DNA from: Aurifilum marmelostoma
Taxonomy: Eukaryota > Ascomycota > Sordariomycetes > Diaporthales > Cryphonectriaceae
NCBI GenBank assembly: GCA_027559495.1
Contig: JAMXSV010000008.1
Coordinates: forward strand, 1,550,001-1,614,000
Direction: 5' to 3'
DNA length: 64,000 nt
In this document: positions 24,318 through 37,408 of the stretch, in pieces
How positions within the stretch are numbered: position 1 is the first letter of the stretch
How the letters are laid out: each line of letters opens with the position of its first letter
Translations under genes and position numbers: made by a program
The notes under the pieces: model-generated
The model's input: only the letters and a program-made list of their open reading frames with translations
What the model was told of the DNA's origin: nothing
The model's database searches: none

Positions 24318-27134
24318 GTTGGAAGGTCGTAGAGGAAGAGACTCTTAACGCGCCCAGACGCGCCGAAAAAAGTGAACTATAAGGTATGCGTGCTCCTATT
24401 TGACGGTCGCACGTGGCTTTGTGATGGCCAGATGGTGTGTTTGTGGGAGAATATGACGGCTTTGTTCCTAGGTCGGAATTGCCCGTTGGTGTGAGGTCGA
24501 AAAGTTGAGAGGTGCTGTCGAGGTAGAAGAGGAGGAGTTACAGTCCAGTGCACTACAAAATTCCGAACGCGAGTCGCAGTGGTGCTGCGGGATAGGGGCG
24601 CAGGGATGCTTACTACTACTGTATGGCAGGCACGCTAACGTGGATGGAAGGTGCGGCTCCAGAGGCATCTGCCGTAGTACTGCAATGAAGGCAGGCAAAC
24701 TGGATCTACCCAAGTACTTACTTACCCACCACCTTGTTCAGTGAATGAGTATCGTTGTCTTCATTACAATTTCAAATGCAACAAGATAAACGTCGGATCG
24801 CGAGAATCGTCCAGCTTCCGGTCTCTTGACCCTGCGAACTCTTCACAAGGCTATGACGCAGGCAAATTTATATAAGACTTATAAGGGTTCCAAATAAAGA
24901 TCCCTTGTTCGAACCGCAGAGAAACATACCACCATTGCTGTGCGCAAGGCACACAAATCTTTATTACCTTATAATGTCACTTATTATGTGTCTAATTTTT
25001 CTCTTGTTGGGACGAATTTACACATGAGCAATAAACCAGTGTGGGCAATGTGGTGGGGGGGAATATATACACTAAGGATAAGTAATCAATCTATCTGACG
25101 GTCGCTCTCATTTGGAAAAACTCCCTCAATTTTATAGCTGCCAGAACGTTTCTCTGTTTATCAGGGTACCGAATGCTTCATGATGCCAACCTGTCGGGCT
25201 CTATTTCAATTTTGCAGCTGTCCTCGCTGCGGAATCATGGTCACCAGAAAGGGACCTGAGCGAGGTTACAAGTCGACGAGGTTGGCCAATAGATAAGAGG
25301 CAACAGCCGATAAGACTTTCAGTAAGCCCCACCATGAGCAAATGACGTTGCTTGTTCCTGTTCTTCTAAACTGCGGGTGGGAACCGCCCTGCCGCCTTAC
25401 TGGCAGACTGGGTACTGCTGTTGGTTTTAGGCCCTGGGCTCACAGGGTTGACAACGTGGAAGGTTTTCTTTCTTTTCGTTGTACGTTCTAATTGTGGTTG
25501 GGCGCGGCTATCTATGGCTTATCCTAAATGGCCCCTCTCCGTCCAGCCTGCGGCAAACGAGCGCTCAATGGAGTTTCTCTTTCCTTTAACTCATGAGCTC
25601 AGACAGCCTTCGCTTAGGGAAATGGAGAAAGAGGAAGAAAAAGGATGCCAGACCCTTGCTTGGCTCCCACCAGGAAGTTCTTGTGATGCTCCTGAGCAGG
25701 GCAATAAATAGAGAACCTCCGAGCTCCCCAGTTCAAACCTGTTGAGAACAGCACTGTTCTGTATTCGCCCGAGAGAACTTGAAGTATCAATGCATCGCAA
25801 AGATGAATAATAATGTCTTCGATCCCACTGCGCAGCCTACCTGACAGGCTGAACCGATTCTCACGCCGCTACTCATGAATAGAGAAGTGCTCAGAGTCCT
25901 GTGGGACACTGGGCTAGGCACGAGGAGACATTTGTTTGAAGAGAGAGGTTGCATGTAGACTGAAAGTTATAGCATGTGTCCCAGTACTACGAATGTCCAT
26001 GCAATAGTTTGAAAGATTACCTTGTACAAGGCCATATATTCTAGTGCTATCATTTCTACCACTTGTTCTCTTATAAACCTCCCATTTGCCAGATGCCACA
26101 ACAAACTAGCATTCCGCCACACCACTAAAAGTCGAGACCATTCAATAAAGACATTTCAACATGTTCGTGGCTCTCAAAATTGTCCTCTAATATGGTGATT
26201 TGTCTCCTTGGAAGTGGAAAAGGACAGGTGAAAACTTGTGAGGGGTAGAGACGACACCCGTCAAGGCTGATAGGTGTCAGGGCCCATTCTGCTACAGGGG
26301 TTCCACAGGACCTGCAGCCCTCCAAATCCGGAGTGCAGCGTTGCAGAGGTACCCCAGTTCCGAGGCTCGGGCAGCCTGACGTCCCACGTAAAGTCAGAAT
26401 AACTCACGGCTTCACGCTGACGAGAAGGGGGGGCCAAGCACCACGCCAGGCAGGCTATCTCCTCTCCATCAGCCCATTCTCACATCCCCCAGGCTCAATC
26501 AAGTTCGTCTACCTCATGTCCTGATAGGAAGGTTTGAGGCTTGACCGTGATTCACCCTCTCGCTGCCGAGTTGCCACCATTGGTAGTCCACTATTAGATA
26601 CGGGCGGTAAATAGAACCGTCAGGAACCGCCTAGGGCCCGAGAGATACAGCACCACGCAGAGGTAGGTACTAAGGCAGGCAGGGTTTTTACCCGCCGAGG
26701 CCGAGACCCAACAACTCCAATGTTTTCCCACTTCCTCGTCCCACTGGTCAAGATTCAGGTTATGGATCCACATGCGCAAGTGCTTTCACACTTGGCAGCC
26801 GTGCCAACGCAAACTCCAGGAGGGCCCACACAGGCAGGAAAAAGCCCCGCCAGAACCTCATTTGCGTCTAATGAACAGTCATCTTTCTCCTTCATCTTGA
26901 CTGACAGCCCGCCACCACACAACAGGCAGACCATCTTTGCTTACCTGGGCAAAACTTGAGGCGAGCACCACAGCCCACCTCGAGGCGACGTCAGGCACAG
27001 ACAATACAGAGGACGAGAGACAGCGCCCGACGACGCACGACGTTATCACGACCCAGGCTCACGACCCAGTCTCTCTTCTTTTCCTCTACCGACGACCGTA
27101 CCCCGCCTTTCTCGGACGAGCAGAAACATAAGCC
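24318..27134. other. Divergent intergenic region, about 2.8 kb
   Basis: Separates ISWI (-) from the HAPSTR1-like gene (+). The part from about 24.7 to 26.2 kb is A/T-richer. The last few hundred bases (about 26.8-27.13 kb) are C/A-rich, as is common for a fungal leader. No gene or repeat family is recognised. Confidence 0.5.
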
Positions 27135-27971
27135 ATGGCCCACGAAGCGGCGCCCGAACAGCTGGTCGACGTCTTCCGCACAGCCGCGCTGTCTGTGACG
27201 AAGCTGTACAAGTCCTCGATCACAGCGCAGCAGAAGGCCCGCACAGCTGGGTACCAGGACTGCCTCGACGACCTGCTGCAGTTCCTTGACAGGGAGAACC
27301 TCGGTCTCGACGATGGAGAAGGTTGGAAGATTAGGGCCTGGGCCAACGAGCGTCTAGAGGCACGAGACGGGTCGCCGGGGGCGACAGAGAGCGAGGACGA
27401 TGCAGAGAAGCCCGAGGCCATGTCGTCCTCCTCCCTCCACAACTACGGGCCTCCAGCGAGCACACCGTCGTTACGTCAGGCTCCATCCGCACAAGACCAG
27501 CAGCACCAGCACCAGCACCAGCAACAACAACAACAAACGCAACAGCCACAACAACAAGCGGCACATATGCAGACGGATACACAGCCAGAGATGGAATCAG
27601 ACACTCCGATAGTGGAGGAGGTGGACGAGTCCGTTTCGGAACCCTCAGAGTTCACCGTTCCGTCCCAGGACGTCTTCACCTTCCGTTCCTCTCACCCTTA
27701 CCCTCAGCAGGATGCGCAGAACCAGCTCAACATCGACAATCTGCACCTCTCGGACAATCATACCCATGACGGCTCGAAGTCGACGCCCCGCCCGAACCGA
27801 GGCACACGTCACCACGGCGGGACAACCCCACGGCGGCCTGTTCGGGTGCCTACCCATCTCGGCCGAGGGGCAGGGAGCAAACGTCATCTGAACTATGAGG
27901 AGCTGTTCGGCCTTGCGAACCTCGGTCAGTTCAAGGACGGCGGTCCTGCTTCGAAGCGTCGGCATCTCTGA
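27135..27971 (+). CDS. HAPSTR1/DUF4588-like nuclear protein, 278 aa
   Basis: Single exon starting at GCCATGG, a near-perfect start context. The conserved part is the N-terminal 70 residues, with the pattern F-x2-AA-x-SVT-x-LYKSS, then GYQDCLDDLLQFL. From memory this resembles the core of animal HAPSTR1 (C16orf72, TAPR1; Pfam DUF4588), which binds the ubiquitin ligase HUWE1 and moderates stress responses. I rank this as a likely but unverified match. The middle is disordered, with a Gln/His-rich tract near residues 120-140 encoded by CAG and CAA codons. The C-terminus is basic and ends in a KRHLNYEELFGLANL segment and KRRHL, suggesting nuclear import. It lies head to head with ISWI and tail to tail with the multi-TM gene. 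Confidence is high for the gene and moderate for the family. Confidence 0.85.
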   Translation: MAHEAAPEQLVDVFRTAALSVTKLYKSSITAQQKARTAGYQDCLDDLLQFLDRENLGLDDGEGWKIRAWANERLEARDGSPGATESEDDAEKPEAMSSSSLHNYGPPASTPSLRQAPSAQDQQHQHQHQQQQQQTQQPQQQAAHMQTDTQPEMESDTPIVEEVDESVSEPSEFTVPSQDVFTFRSSHPYPQQDAQNQLNIDNLHLSDNHTHDGSKSTPRPNRGTRHHGGTTPRRPVRVPTHLGRGAGSKRHLNYEELFGLANLGQFKDGGPASKRRHL

Positions 27972-28612
27972 TGCGCTCGGCACGCTCTTTCACAAGTCAT
28001 CTCTCCCTCGTGGCATCAACACCATGGACATGAAGATCGATATCAACAAGGGGCACATATGGAAGAAGGGGGGATCATTCGGCGCCGGCATTCAAAGATA
28101 CCCGAATTTATCGTGCGACAGCATCACTTGGGAGGGGGCAGGGGGTTTTTTTCTTTTTGGGTGGGCATATAAAGGCAAAGACAGGGTCATGGCTTGCACT
28201 CTGGCTGTCAGGCATCATGAAGGCGTACTGGTAAAGGACTAGAGGTACAAGATATCCCTGCCCTTCATCGTATACGGGGCTTCTTCATTTTGGTAGATAC
28301 TGGAAACGACAAACTAGGGCTTGCCAACTGTAGCAATTATTTGTATTTTCTGGAATCCACTGACAGTCCGCTCAACCATATCTGATCTCTTTCCCGTCGT
28401 CGGGCCTGTTTCTCCTCTCTGTCTTCTTGTGATTTCGTCCTTTGTTTGATTATATCGTTGTACGAGGGAAGCATCGCAAATACAAACTACAACTGCTCCA
28501 TCACCAGCCACTAGTATACCACAGCATGTCATTATTCAGAGCCCGTCAGAAGAGTTCAAAGACACATGATTAAGATGAGGCGTGGGCATAAACATCCTGT
28601 AATACCATGAGA
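27972..28612. other. Convergent spacer, about 640 bases
   Basis: Between the HAPSTR1-like gene and the multi-TM gene, so it contains both 3' UTRs. No further feature is seen. Confidence 0.6.
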
Positions 28613-30740
28613 CTATCGTACGCTCCCAAATGAAGAGCGTGTATGCGAGGCCTCGGGCCTTCGAACCAAGATGCCCTCAGCCTCCGGGCCCTCCGACATA
28701 TCGCCCGTGAGCCGAGACATCGATGTAGCCGTCGCCAGCCCAGTAGCGATAGCGCCACTGTCACGCACGCTCCTAGAGCTCTCAGCTTCAGACCACGTGG
28801 GCGGGACCCCCGAGTGTCCACTCTCCAGCCCACAGTCACTCTTGCCACCTCCGTCATCGCCTCCCTCGTGCAAGCGCAGAAGCGCGCCGACAGCCTCCTC
28901 GTCGTTCCCGACAACAGCGTCGTTGTTGCCCCGCGCCCTCACGCCCTCGCGCGCCACCGGCCCGCCAAAGGTGTTTCGCAGGGTCGTCTCCCACTCGCGC
29001 TCGATCTGCGAGGTCAGCTCGAAGCTGTGGTAGAACGGGGACTTGCCGATGAAGCCGTTGTGCTGGATGCCGTTGTGGCCGCCGCCGCCGCCGCCGCGCG
29101 ACCGGATGGCCGTCACGGACTTGACAAAGTCGACGAGGCGGTTGAGGATGCCGACCTCGCACTTGAGCTTGACCGAGTAGACGAAGGCCTTGTAGGAGAC
29201 CTGGATGTAGTAGAGGCCCATGTACTCGAGGATGATTATGGTGATGTCGACTGTTGGTCAAGGATTTACAGTCAGTCAAAAGAGGGTCTTCAGTCCAGTA
29301 CAGCGGTGCAGCCATGCATGGGGGTATGTTGAAAAGAGAGGCAGGGGGCTGGGCAAAAACATACGGGCGACCACAACTACGCTCGACAGGATCAGGTGTG
29401 TCATCATAGTGGTCAGCTTGCGCTGCGCCCTGCTCCCTTTATCATCGCGGTGGCGGTATGTCTTGAGGAACCAGCGCGCCTTGTACACGTACAGCCCCGA
29501 GAGGATCAGCTCCTGCACGAAGAAGACCGTCACCTGGATCCTCTCCATGATGGCGTACGGCTGGAGGAAGAGCTTGGCCGCCTTGCCGTTGGCGCCGATC
29601 GTCGTGACCGCCGTGCCGACGTGCATTGTGATGCCGTTGAAGATGATCCTGTTGAGATGGTAGAAGACAAAACAACTGGTCAGCCGCTTTCTGATTTGTG
29701 TTCTGTCCCGCTTGTCCCCCTCAGAAACGAAAATGGAAACCGCAGTTCGGCCAGCGTGTCGTTCCTGAAAAGAAGAGGTTCGCCTACATGGTGAGCACGC
29801 AACGACGGACTATCTCGTCCACGTTAATGAGTCGTAAGCGGGAGTAGAGAATGAGGCTCTGTGCCGAAACCATCGGTACCCATCCTGTACAAGTTAGGAC
29901 CGTTGGCAAGGTTTGCTGTCAAAGGAGGCGAACGCGTTAGCATGTTTCTTTTCTTCCTCTTGAACCTTCTCCAGAGAGGCCAGCTCGAATCCTCTGGGAC
30001 GAAACTCATCCTATAGGTCATCAAGAGGGCTCAAAACCTTCTTGTGGCGACCGGTCCACGAGCTCATTATACTTACATTACCCGTCAATCGAAAGTTGTT
30101 CAAGACTGAATTGTACGTGTCAGCAAGTCTATTCAGAATTGATAGTTATACTGAGCATCTCTCTCCCTGACTCAAGAGCGAGAAGTACTCTCAAGAACGA
30201 GTAAGTTGGTATTCATGTTCTCGCAATATCAACTTACCAAACCCCGTTCCGTATACCAGCACCCCGAGATCAGAAGCAATCATGCTCCAGAAGTAGAGAC
30301 CAGAGTACCTCGTGAACGTGAAATACACGATGGGAAGCATTTCTAAAGCATTGTCTGTGACATGAAAACCTCTCAGCGTCAGCCGTCAAACTTCAAGTAA
30401 AGTGCTGGTGTTGTAACAATCACAGGCTTGACAAGAACCTGGAACAATGTCTCAATCTAGGGAAACAAAAAGAAGTCCATATGCTTTGCCCACATGATGA
30501 ACTCATAGAGAGAGTAGTGTAGATTGATTGCCAATGTAGGACGGGTTCGGAGAAACGCATTGCATGGAATCAATTGAAACAGTAGTATGACCTCGATACC
30601 TAGGAGATGAGGGTGTCCTCACATATTGCTATGGCCAGCAAACAAGCAACGGTGAACTTTTGCGGGAGGGCCACTTCGTCGTTGCCGATCGTGACGCCGG
30701 CCTGGGAGTCACGATGGGACAGCATCATAGATGCGTCCAT
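28613..30740 (-). CDS. Fungal integral membrane protein with six to seven TM segments (DUF7703-like), 437 aa
   Basis: Function unknown. I joined six minus-strand exons from splice signals and frame: 30623-30740, 30238-30354, 30077-30105, 29788-29915, 29365-29648 and 28613-29250. The total is 1,314 nt, divisible by three. The joined protein shows hydrophobic segments around ACLLAIAIYNALEMLPIVY, GLYFWSMIASDLGVLVYGTG, TLPTVLTCTGWVPMVSAQSL, IIFNGITMHVGTAVTTIGA, QVTVFFVQELILSGLYVY, and a pair from LILSSVVVVA to YIQVSYKAFVY. The YN-x-LE, SGLYFWS, GW-x2-MV-x-QSL-x-LYSRL and EL-x-LSG-Y signatures are those I associate with a fungus-specific receptor-like family often listed as DUF7703. The cytoplasmic tail (about 180 residues) has a Gly run and is Ser/Glu/Asp-rich. 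Exon 3 is only 29 nt. The ATG at 30740 is the first true ATG in frame. Confidence 0.82.
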
Positions 30741-32156
30741 TCGCTCCGGAGGAGACGATGGTTGAAAGCACACAGAAGACAGTCCAGTCAAGGACGCCCC
30801 GTCGCTTCCGGGAAACGAATATAACAAATTAAACTACACTGGAGTCGTGTATAGAGATACTGATGATGTCTTTGTTATTAGATAAGTTGATAGCCCTCAT
30901 ATTCTGGCCATCCGGAACGAGAGAAGGGGGGTGGAAAGAGACGACAGATCGAGACAGGAGAAACCGCCAAACGACCAGAGTGGTCCTCCCAGGAGTCCAC
31001 ATCTGCAGATCTGATCACGCCAGGAAACCTCTATGTAGATATATACCAGGCCCCGTTAAAAAGAGGAGCCTTCACTTTGTAGATGAAATCGCCAAACCTC
31101 CCTGCATCCCTACAGTGCCCTACGCGTCAACAGTATTGGTGCCCAGCACTGGCATCATCTCTCCTCACAACCGTATCCACTGTAAAGTCAAATGGCCACG
31201 GTCTGCATGGTTCACATACTTCGGCTAGCAATGTTGATGAGTGAACAGGGTCCTCTGCTCCTCTAACCGAGCGAGTCGTGCTCCTGAGCACGAACCTTTA
31301 CACGAGTCAATTTCGCTGTCGGATGCGCACAGGTGAAACCGGGGCATTGAAAGCCTATTTAGCAAACTCCCATGAGGATCCCCACCCCCTTCTTTCTCTC
31401 TCTCTCTCTCTCTCTTTCCCCTCTCCCGATCTTTTTGTTTTCCTGCGATCTTTTAGAGGAAATTGAAATGATCATTGTCTTGACGATCAAAATCATCACG
31501 CTACTCCTCCCCGGAGAGGGGGGGAGGCTCGCTTATCAGATCATCTCTCGCATTCTACCACCTCTGTAGTGTTATAAGAAACTCTACTACAGCACAAACT
31601 GAACTGAGGCTGGTTAAGGTATAACTCACCTCGCAAGTGTAAGTGTCCACCCATGTGCTTTTGTGTTAACTCTTTGAAAGTACTGACATAGTGTTGCCCG
31701 CTGCGAGAAGCCATAGCGCGCAAGGCCGCCCCTTGGCAAAGAGGTGGTCTGTCCGCCTGAGCACAAGGCCAAGCTGGACTTTGGGACTGGACTAACTACT
31801 CATTGCTAATTATTGCCTATCAGTGTGTCTAGGATTCTTTCTTCTTCTTTCTTTGTCTTATCCTGACTCTTCCTCTTCTTCGACGCTCGCCACCTGATCA
31901 TCCCGAAAACCTGCCTGATGTGATTTTGCGGACTTTTCCTCCCGGTGTATTGCATTGGGGGTTGGAAGGTACTGGACATGGAGCGTAGGATGCGACTGCA
32001 CACCACGATTTGGAAGGATTGTTCAGGCATATGCACTATCCTCTGTTGTGTCTTGTCTACATCCTTCCCATGGGACTCGTCTGTGGACGGCGAACAATCG
32101 ATGTCACCATGCTAATGCCCATGGTAATGATCCTGACACGGGAGTCCGCGCAGATT

Positions 32157-32171
32157 GGGGGGGGGGGGGGG
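32157..32171 (+). repeat. G15 tract followed by further G blocks (G-quadruplex-prone)
   Basis: Fifteen G are followed within 40 bases by GTGG, CGG, GGGG and GGGG blocks. That is enough separate G tracts to form intramolecular G-quadruplexes on the plus strand. Confidence 0.8.
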
Positions 32172-33452
32172 TGGCGGCGGGGAAAGGGGAGGAGAGGGAG
32201 TCGTGCGGTTCAATACAATCGAATGGCTCCGTGTCAGGCCGGAGGAACAGGTGAAGACGCGCTAGCAGGTGTGTTTCCGAACTCACTGCACCATGGCCAG
32301 TTGATCACACACCCCATACTCGCGATCGTTGCTCGACTTGGGGGTCATCTGGGGCTGCAGTACGCTTTCCCCCGCGTCGACACAATCCTTCGAAGCCCCT
32401 ACAGGCAACTCCTCCATCGTTCGGATTTCTGAAACCAATGGTTCCCGTCCCTGAAATGCCGACCATGAGGGTAGCCAGCATGGTTCGCAGCAGCAGCCGC
32501 AGCCGCAGCAGCTCTCAGGAGCACAGGATCTAATCTTGCTCTCTGGCCAGCCTGCCCCCGGCTCATCCGGGCCACGACAGGTAGGTATGGTCAGCGCGGC
32601 AGCCAGCTGCTCAGCACACGTATTGAGGTGCAATGGCTGTCCAGCCCTAGGACACCTCCTTATTTTGGCCATGTCAGCGTAGCATCTTGGCCAGCGGCAT
32701 CTGCCCATCGAGGATATATGGGTGGCCTCAACGGCCTCATCTCTGGGCGGCCCCCAAAAGAAAGCATCATCACGAGAGACAGAAATGATGGAGAGATGTA
32801 GAGAGAGAGAGAGAGAGAGAGTACACAAGCTGGGGTGAAGGGGTCTTGTTAGCAAGCGGGTGATTGCAACATCGGGGCCAAGAGGCGGTACAGCCCGTCG
32901 GATCGTGATTGTCTGCCGTTATAGCTCGATGGTCTCGAGCCGTTTCATGCGGGAAGATGCAGCCCTACGAGGTCAGTAAGCACGGGGAGGGAAAAGTGTT
33001 TTTTTTTTTTTGGGCTTCTTTCCCTGTCTCTCTTTCCTGTGCCGCTTCTTTCTCGGTCTCACCACATTCGGTCGCTGACGGAATGGTTCGCGGCCGAGTT
33101 TGGTCGGTCATCTGATGATATCCGGCCGGAATCGAGAGAGGATGCCTCCACGTCAAGACAGGGTGTGTGGATAATCTGACCTGCAGCTCCACGTGGCTGG
33201 CAGAGAAGGGAGGAGGGACGAGAGGGGAGATAGGGAGGAGGCAGAGGAAGGGGGACGAAGGGCGAGCGGAACAGGATCAGCACTAAACATGGGCGCAGTA
33301 AGTTGCCTTTGTCTGCACCCGCAATCCTTCCCGAGCAATTCAGGACTGGTGCAGCAGACATTGGGCTTGTCTGCCGGGCAGGCTGTGAGGGATAATACGC
33401 CGAGACTTGGACGGCACAAATGTTATCCGAGTTGAGTCGTATCTGCAAGAAG

Positions 33453-33488
33453 TGACTGCATATGTGTGCGTGACTGCATATGTGTGCG
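33453..33488. repeat. Perfect 18-bp tandem duplication
   Basis: The unit tgactgcatatgtgtgcg occurs twice head to tail without mismatch and runs directly into a short GT-rich stretch. It is probably a slippage product. Each copy holds the 6-bp palindrome CATATG. Confidence 0.9.
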
Positions 33489-35565
33489 TGTGTGTTTTTT
33501 CAATGTGTGTACAGGACACCTGCTCTCCTCTCTCGCCGTTGCTGACGAGAGGTGCGTCTGACCTTGCAGATGACACACATATCCAGTGGCTGTCGGTCTG
33601 CATGTCTGCGACAAACCACAGGGCTGAAGTGGCCTTAGCATCTCGATACGGTGGGCCAAGAGGCGGCGGGCAGGCTTGCACTTTGTGGTTGCATCAGATG
33701 GATAGCGGCCTGTTGGTGCTGAGTAGGGATCAGACGATGCAACATCGTCCTCAGTGGTAAGTCGTCGTTGTCAAAGTTGCGGTCGAGAGGGCATGTGTTG
33801 TGTGTGTGTACGCGAGCGAATAATTGCTTGCCATCAGCTACGCCGGGCAGAAGATGAGTGGTGCAAGGACGACGAGGTCTGGTCTGGTTGGTGTGGGTCT
33901 CATGGTCTTTTCGTTGCGTGGTAGGATTCTGGTGGGGTTGTAGTGGGGTTGATTGGTGGGTTGCAACTGGCGCAGAGGTTGAATGTCCCGCCCCTCTCCT
34001 CTGCTGGTCAGGTTGGTTGCGAATTTGGCTGCTGATCGTCTGTTGGTGTGGAGGTGCTGCCGGCCAAATGCTACGGTCAGTTGGTGATGAGGTCTGTTGT
34101 TGGGCCTGAAAGAAATTTAAAAAATGTAACCAAGGACCAATAGATTTTCCTGTGGAGGGAAAGAAGTGACGTAGGCTGCTCTACTTTGGTCCTGCCCACA
34201 CCTTCACTGTAGCTTTGGTCGTTGAGGAAGGCTCGAATGGCTGACTAAAAATAGACCAAAGTCGATCCATCACTGCATACGACCGTTTCCCTTTACGGAC
34301 GCTATTCAGCCTGGTCCCGGCCAGGCAGCCAGGGTTCGCTCGACCTCAATCTTTTCTGTGGAGTTCTCACTCTGCTCATCACCTTGTCTCTGCTGTGCTG
34401 CAGTGCAACAGGAGGAGTTATCGGCCAATCACGATGCCTTCCATCACCAACACCAGATATTTCAGGCGTTTTCAGGTTTGCTGCAGGTCGACGGCCCTAG
34501 ATGCGACACACACTGCAGCTGCGCTTTTCAGGGCCGATGCAACATGAAGCAGGAGCAGCATCGACCATCCGTCCTGGCCATGGATCCCACCACCCCCGTC
34601 GATATTGGTCGGCTGGCTCGCTTGTCTTCTATTTCTCTCTCTTTTTTTGTTTTCTTGCTCCCAAGTGCTGGCTGGGTGGTTTGCCTCGCCGTTCGCTTAA
34701 TGACTCTGCACTGCAACCCATACTGATCCTTCTTCTCCAGATGCAGGTTGGCCCAGAACTACTTACCTCAGTGTGGTAGCAATCCGCGCGCCCAAGTCTG
34801 TAGGCAGCAACATACATAGTACGGGACCTGTCAGCCTGGCCTGAGGCAGACAGGCAGAAACAAAACAAAAACTTGGCATGCTCACACCCACACCCGCACC
34901 CGCACACCCCAGGTCAACACTGGCCACCCACACCACTGATGACTGGCGACTAGTAAGCACCCTGGTGAGAACGGCGGCCTCGTCCAGCGGGAAATCCCTT
35001 GGGGCCATCTCGGTACTGCGCCGAGAGTAGTGATGGCCAGACTACCTCGCAAGATGTCTCTCCCTCTCTCGCAAGAATCTCTCCCGAAGGATCCGGATCG
35101 TGCATCTTACAACCAGCCCTGAACAGTTTCTCCGCTGGCCAGAACCATAAGCATCTCCCATATACAGCAAGGGCCTCAGATCTGGCCTAGAGGCGTTCAC
35201 CACTTCCAAATTCCGGCTGCCACCACGCCATCTCTCCGCTCAACGTCCATCTCTGACAGGCTGGATGGTGCGGGTGGCGAGAATCCTTACCGTGCGACGC
35301 CATCCCAGGTAAAAGAGACTTAGACACCCAAGACATTTAGACAGCCGGAACACCTTGCAGTTCCCACGTCGTATGGTAAATTTGGCATCAAGAATTTCGC
35401 CGAGTGATCCAAGACATTGTGCGACCCTGCACCGCCTTGTGAGAGGGCGTGCTGATAAGCGCCTGATCCCTGGATAGGTACCATCCTGTCCAGCCCTACC
35501 AGAGGTAAGCAGCACAAGGTGCATGCTGGCCACGATTCATGGTCTCATCGAGCAGCAATATTTTT

Positions 35566-35599
35566 GGGGGGGGGGGGGAAGGGGGGTAGCGGGGGTGGG
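35566..35599 (+). repeat. G-quadruplex-prone G-rich cluster
   Basis: A G13 run, then blocks of six, five and three G within 34 bases on the plus strand. A second cluster with two G6 blocks lies at 35884-35896. Both are in the long upstream region of the C2H2 factor. Confidence 0.8.
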
Positions 35600-37394
35600 T
35601 TTTATTTCCCTGTCTCGCGCGGCTCTCAACGATAGGGCTGCGTGTGATTCCGTTTCAAGGCGGTGTCTTAATCAGCGGCGTTCAAAGATGTCTCTGGACC
35701 TGCACTGCGCCTCGCCGAATTGGGAAGACAGCATGGGGCACACGCAGGACCGCCCTGGCCATCACGACGGAAAGGAAAAAAAAAAAAAAGAGAAAAAGAA
35801 AAATAAAAAAGAGGAAGGAGAGAAAGAAAGAAATGAACAGCAAAGTGCTTGGTTGCTGCAAATTGCTGCACGGGAAAACTACTGGGGGGCGGGGGGTGGT
35901 TACCAACGGTCGTGTGTATCAGTACCCTGTACAAGCAGCCCGTGGAGCATACCATCCAGACCTGCGAGCACCATTCGATCTACTACCAAGTATATCTGGC
36001 CCGGGCCTGGCAAGCTCGGTGCTTGTGCCAGGCCTTGTCTAGTGGTCTTGAAACAATTTCCCCAAAGGAAAGGAGGAACCGGCCGGAATTGAGTGCAGAT
36101 CCCGAGTGACAAGTGCATCTCACAGGGATCAGAGAAATAGTAGTCTTTCTGCAGCGGGACATTGGCGAGGTGTGCGTGCATGCACCGCTGACTACTGCCC
36201 CGCTTGACACATCGACTCTCTTGGAGGTCCAAAGTGGATGGCCTGCCGCTGGGTGTCCGCAGCTCTCTGGAGCTCGTCTCGCCTGCCTGCGCGGCGAAAA
36301 GGCTCGGATGATCCAAGGGACGAGTAAAAATAGGAGATTCTGGCTGCGACTAGCCCTGTCCGGTTGCTGCTGCTGGTCAGAAAGTAGTTGCACTGCATTC
36401 AATAGGGCTGGAGGGTGCTCCGTACCTGAGCCCCCTGCAGCCCAGCCCAAGGCGACGGTACTCCCCCCGAGTAGTCGAGCGAGCACGAGGGCAGGGCCCC
36501 GCAGATCCCGCTCCAGCGAGGACTCCGCCCATCCCCAGCACAAATAAGGGACCATACATGCGATACTACCCACAGCGTCTCTTGGGTTCATCCCAGGTAC
36601 GACTCAACTCTGCGGATCATGGCCCGTTTCTGTTGTGGCGTCTGATGCGTTGACAAAAAGACTGCCTTGACAAAAAGCCGCTCAGTATGTCCTGTACTTT
36701 GCTTTAGAATCTGTCCCGTCTGGCACGATGTACCCGAAAGGAGGAGCACGTCGCGCGAGACACCGGTCAGCACTTGACCAAAAATCCCTACCACTTGCGG
36801 GTGGTCTGGTCGTCGATCCTGGTCGAAGGATCAGCACCTCTGGCCTACACCCCCGTGGGTTGGCAAGATTGGCAGTCGACTGGTCCGGCACGGCATCCAA
36901 TCAGATCAAAAGGCGACCACCAACAGCTGAAAGGTTTTGTACTTTGTAGACGCTTCAGTCGCGGGTCACATCGGATGAGTCTGGTTGTCCGACCCTGCGT
37001 GCCTCGACGCGAGGGGGGTTGCAATTCTTTTCCTTCCCCTTTCGCCATTCGCATTCGTCCATGGGCATTTTCCCTCTTGATTCAATCAGCATTTGGCCCG
37101 TCGGCCTGATGATATTATTTTTCTCGTGTCCAGAATATCAACTTTTCCGTCACGTAGAAGATGTACATGTTTTCGTTTCGAGTACATCATGCTGGGAACC
37201 AGCACACTGTCTCCACATGCTACCAGTGTTCCCAAGACAACCTTCAGCTATTCCCGGCGTCCCGGGACTCTTAAGCGCCGTCGCCAAATCTGTCCACTAA
37301 AAATTGCTGCCTCTCCTACGGTAAACGACGTCACGGTGCTTGTTCACTGGTCCGGCCCAGGTACGTATGGGGCGCCCTCCATGTGTGGGGATTT

Positions 37395-37408
37395 GGGGGG
37401 GGGGGGGG
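37395..37408 (+). repeat. G14 homopolymer
   Basis: Fourteen G on the plus strand, preceded by a G4 block. It is one of five runs of at least 11 G on the same strand between 32.1 and 38.1 kb. The others are 32157-32171, 35566-35578, 37651-37661 and 38022-38035. Confidence 0.85.

Noticed and set aside
24840..24930. tRNA-like TTCGAA box
   Set aside because: The flanking bases do not pair as a T stem, and no acceptor or anticodon stem could be built on either strand.
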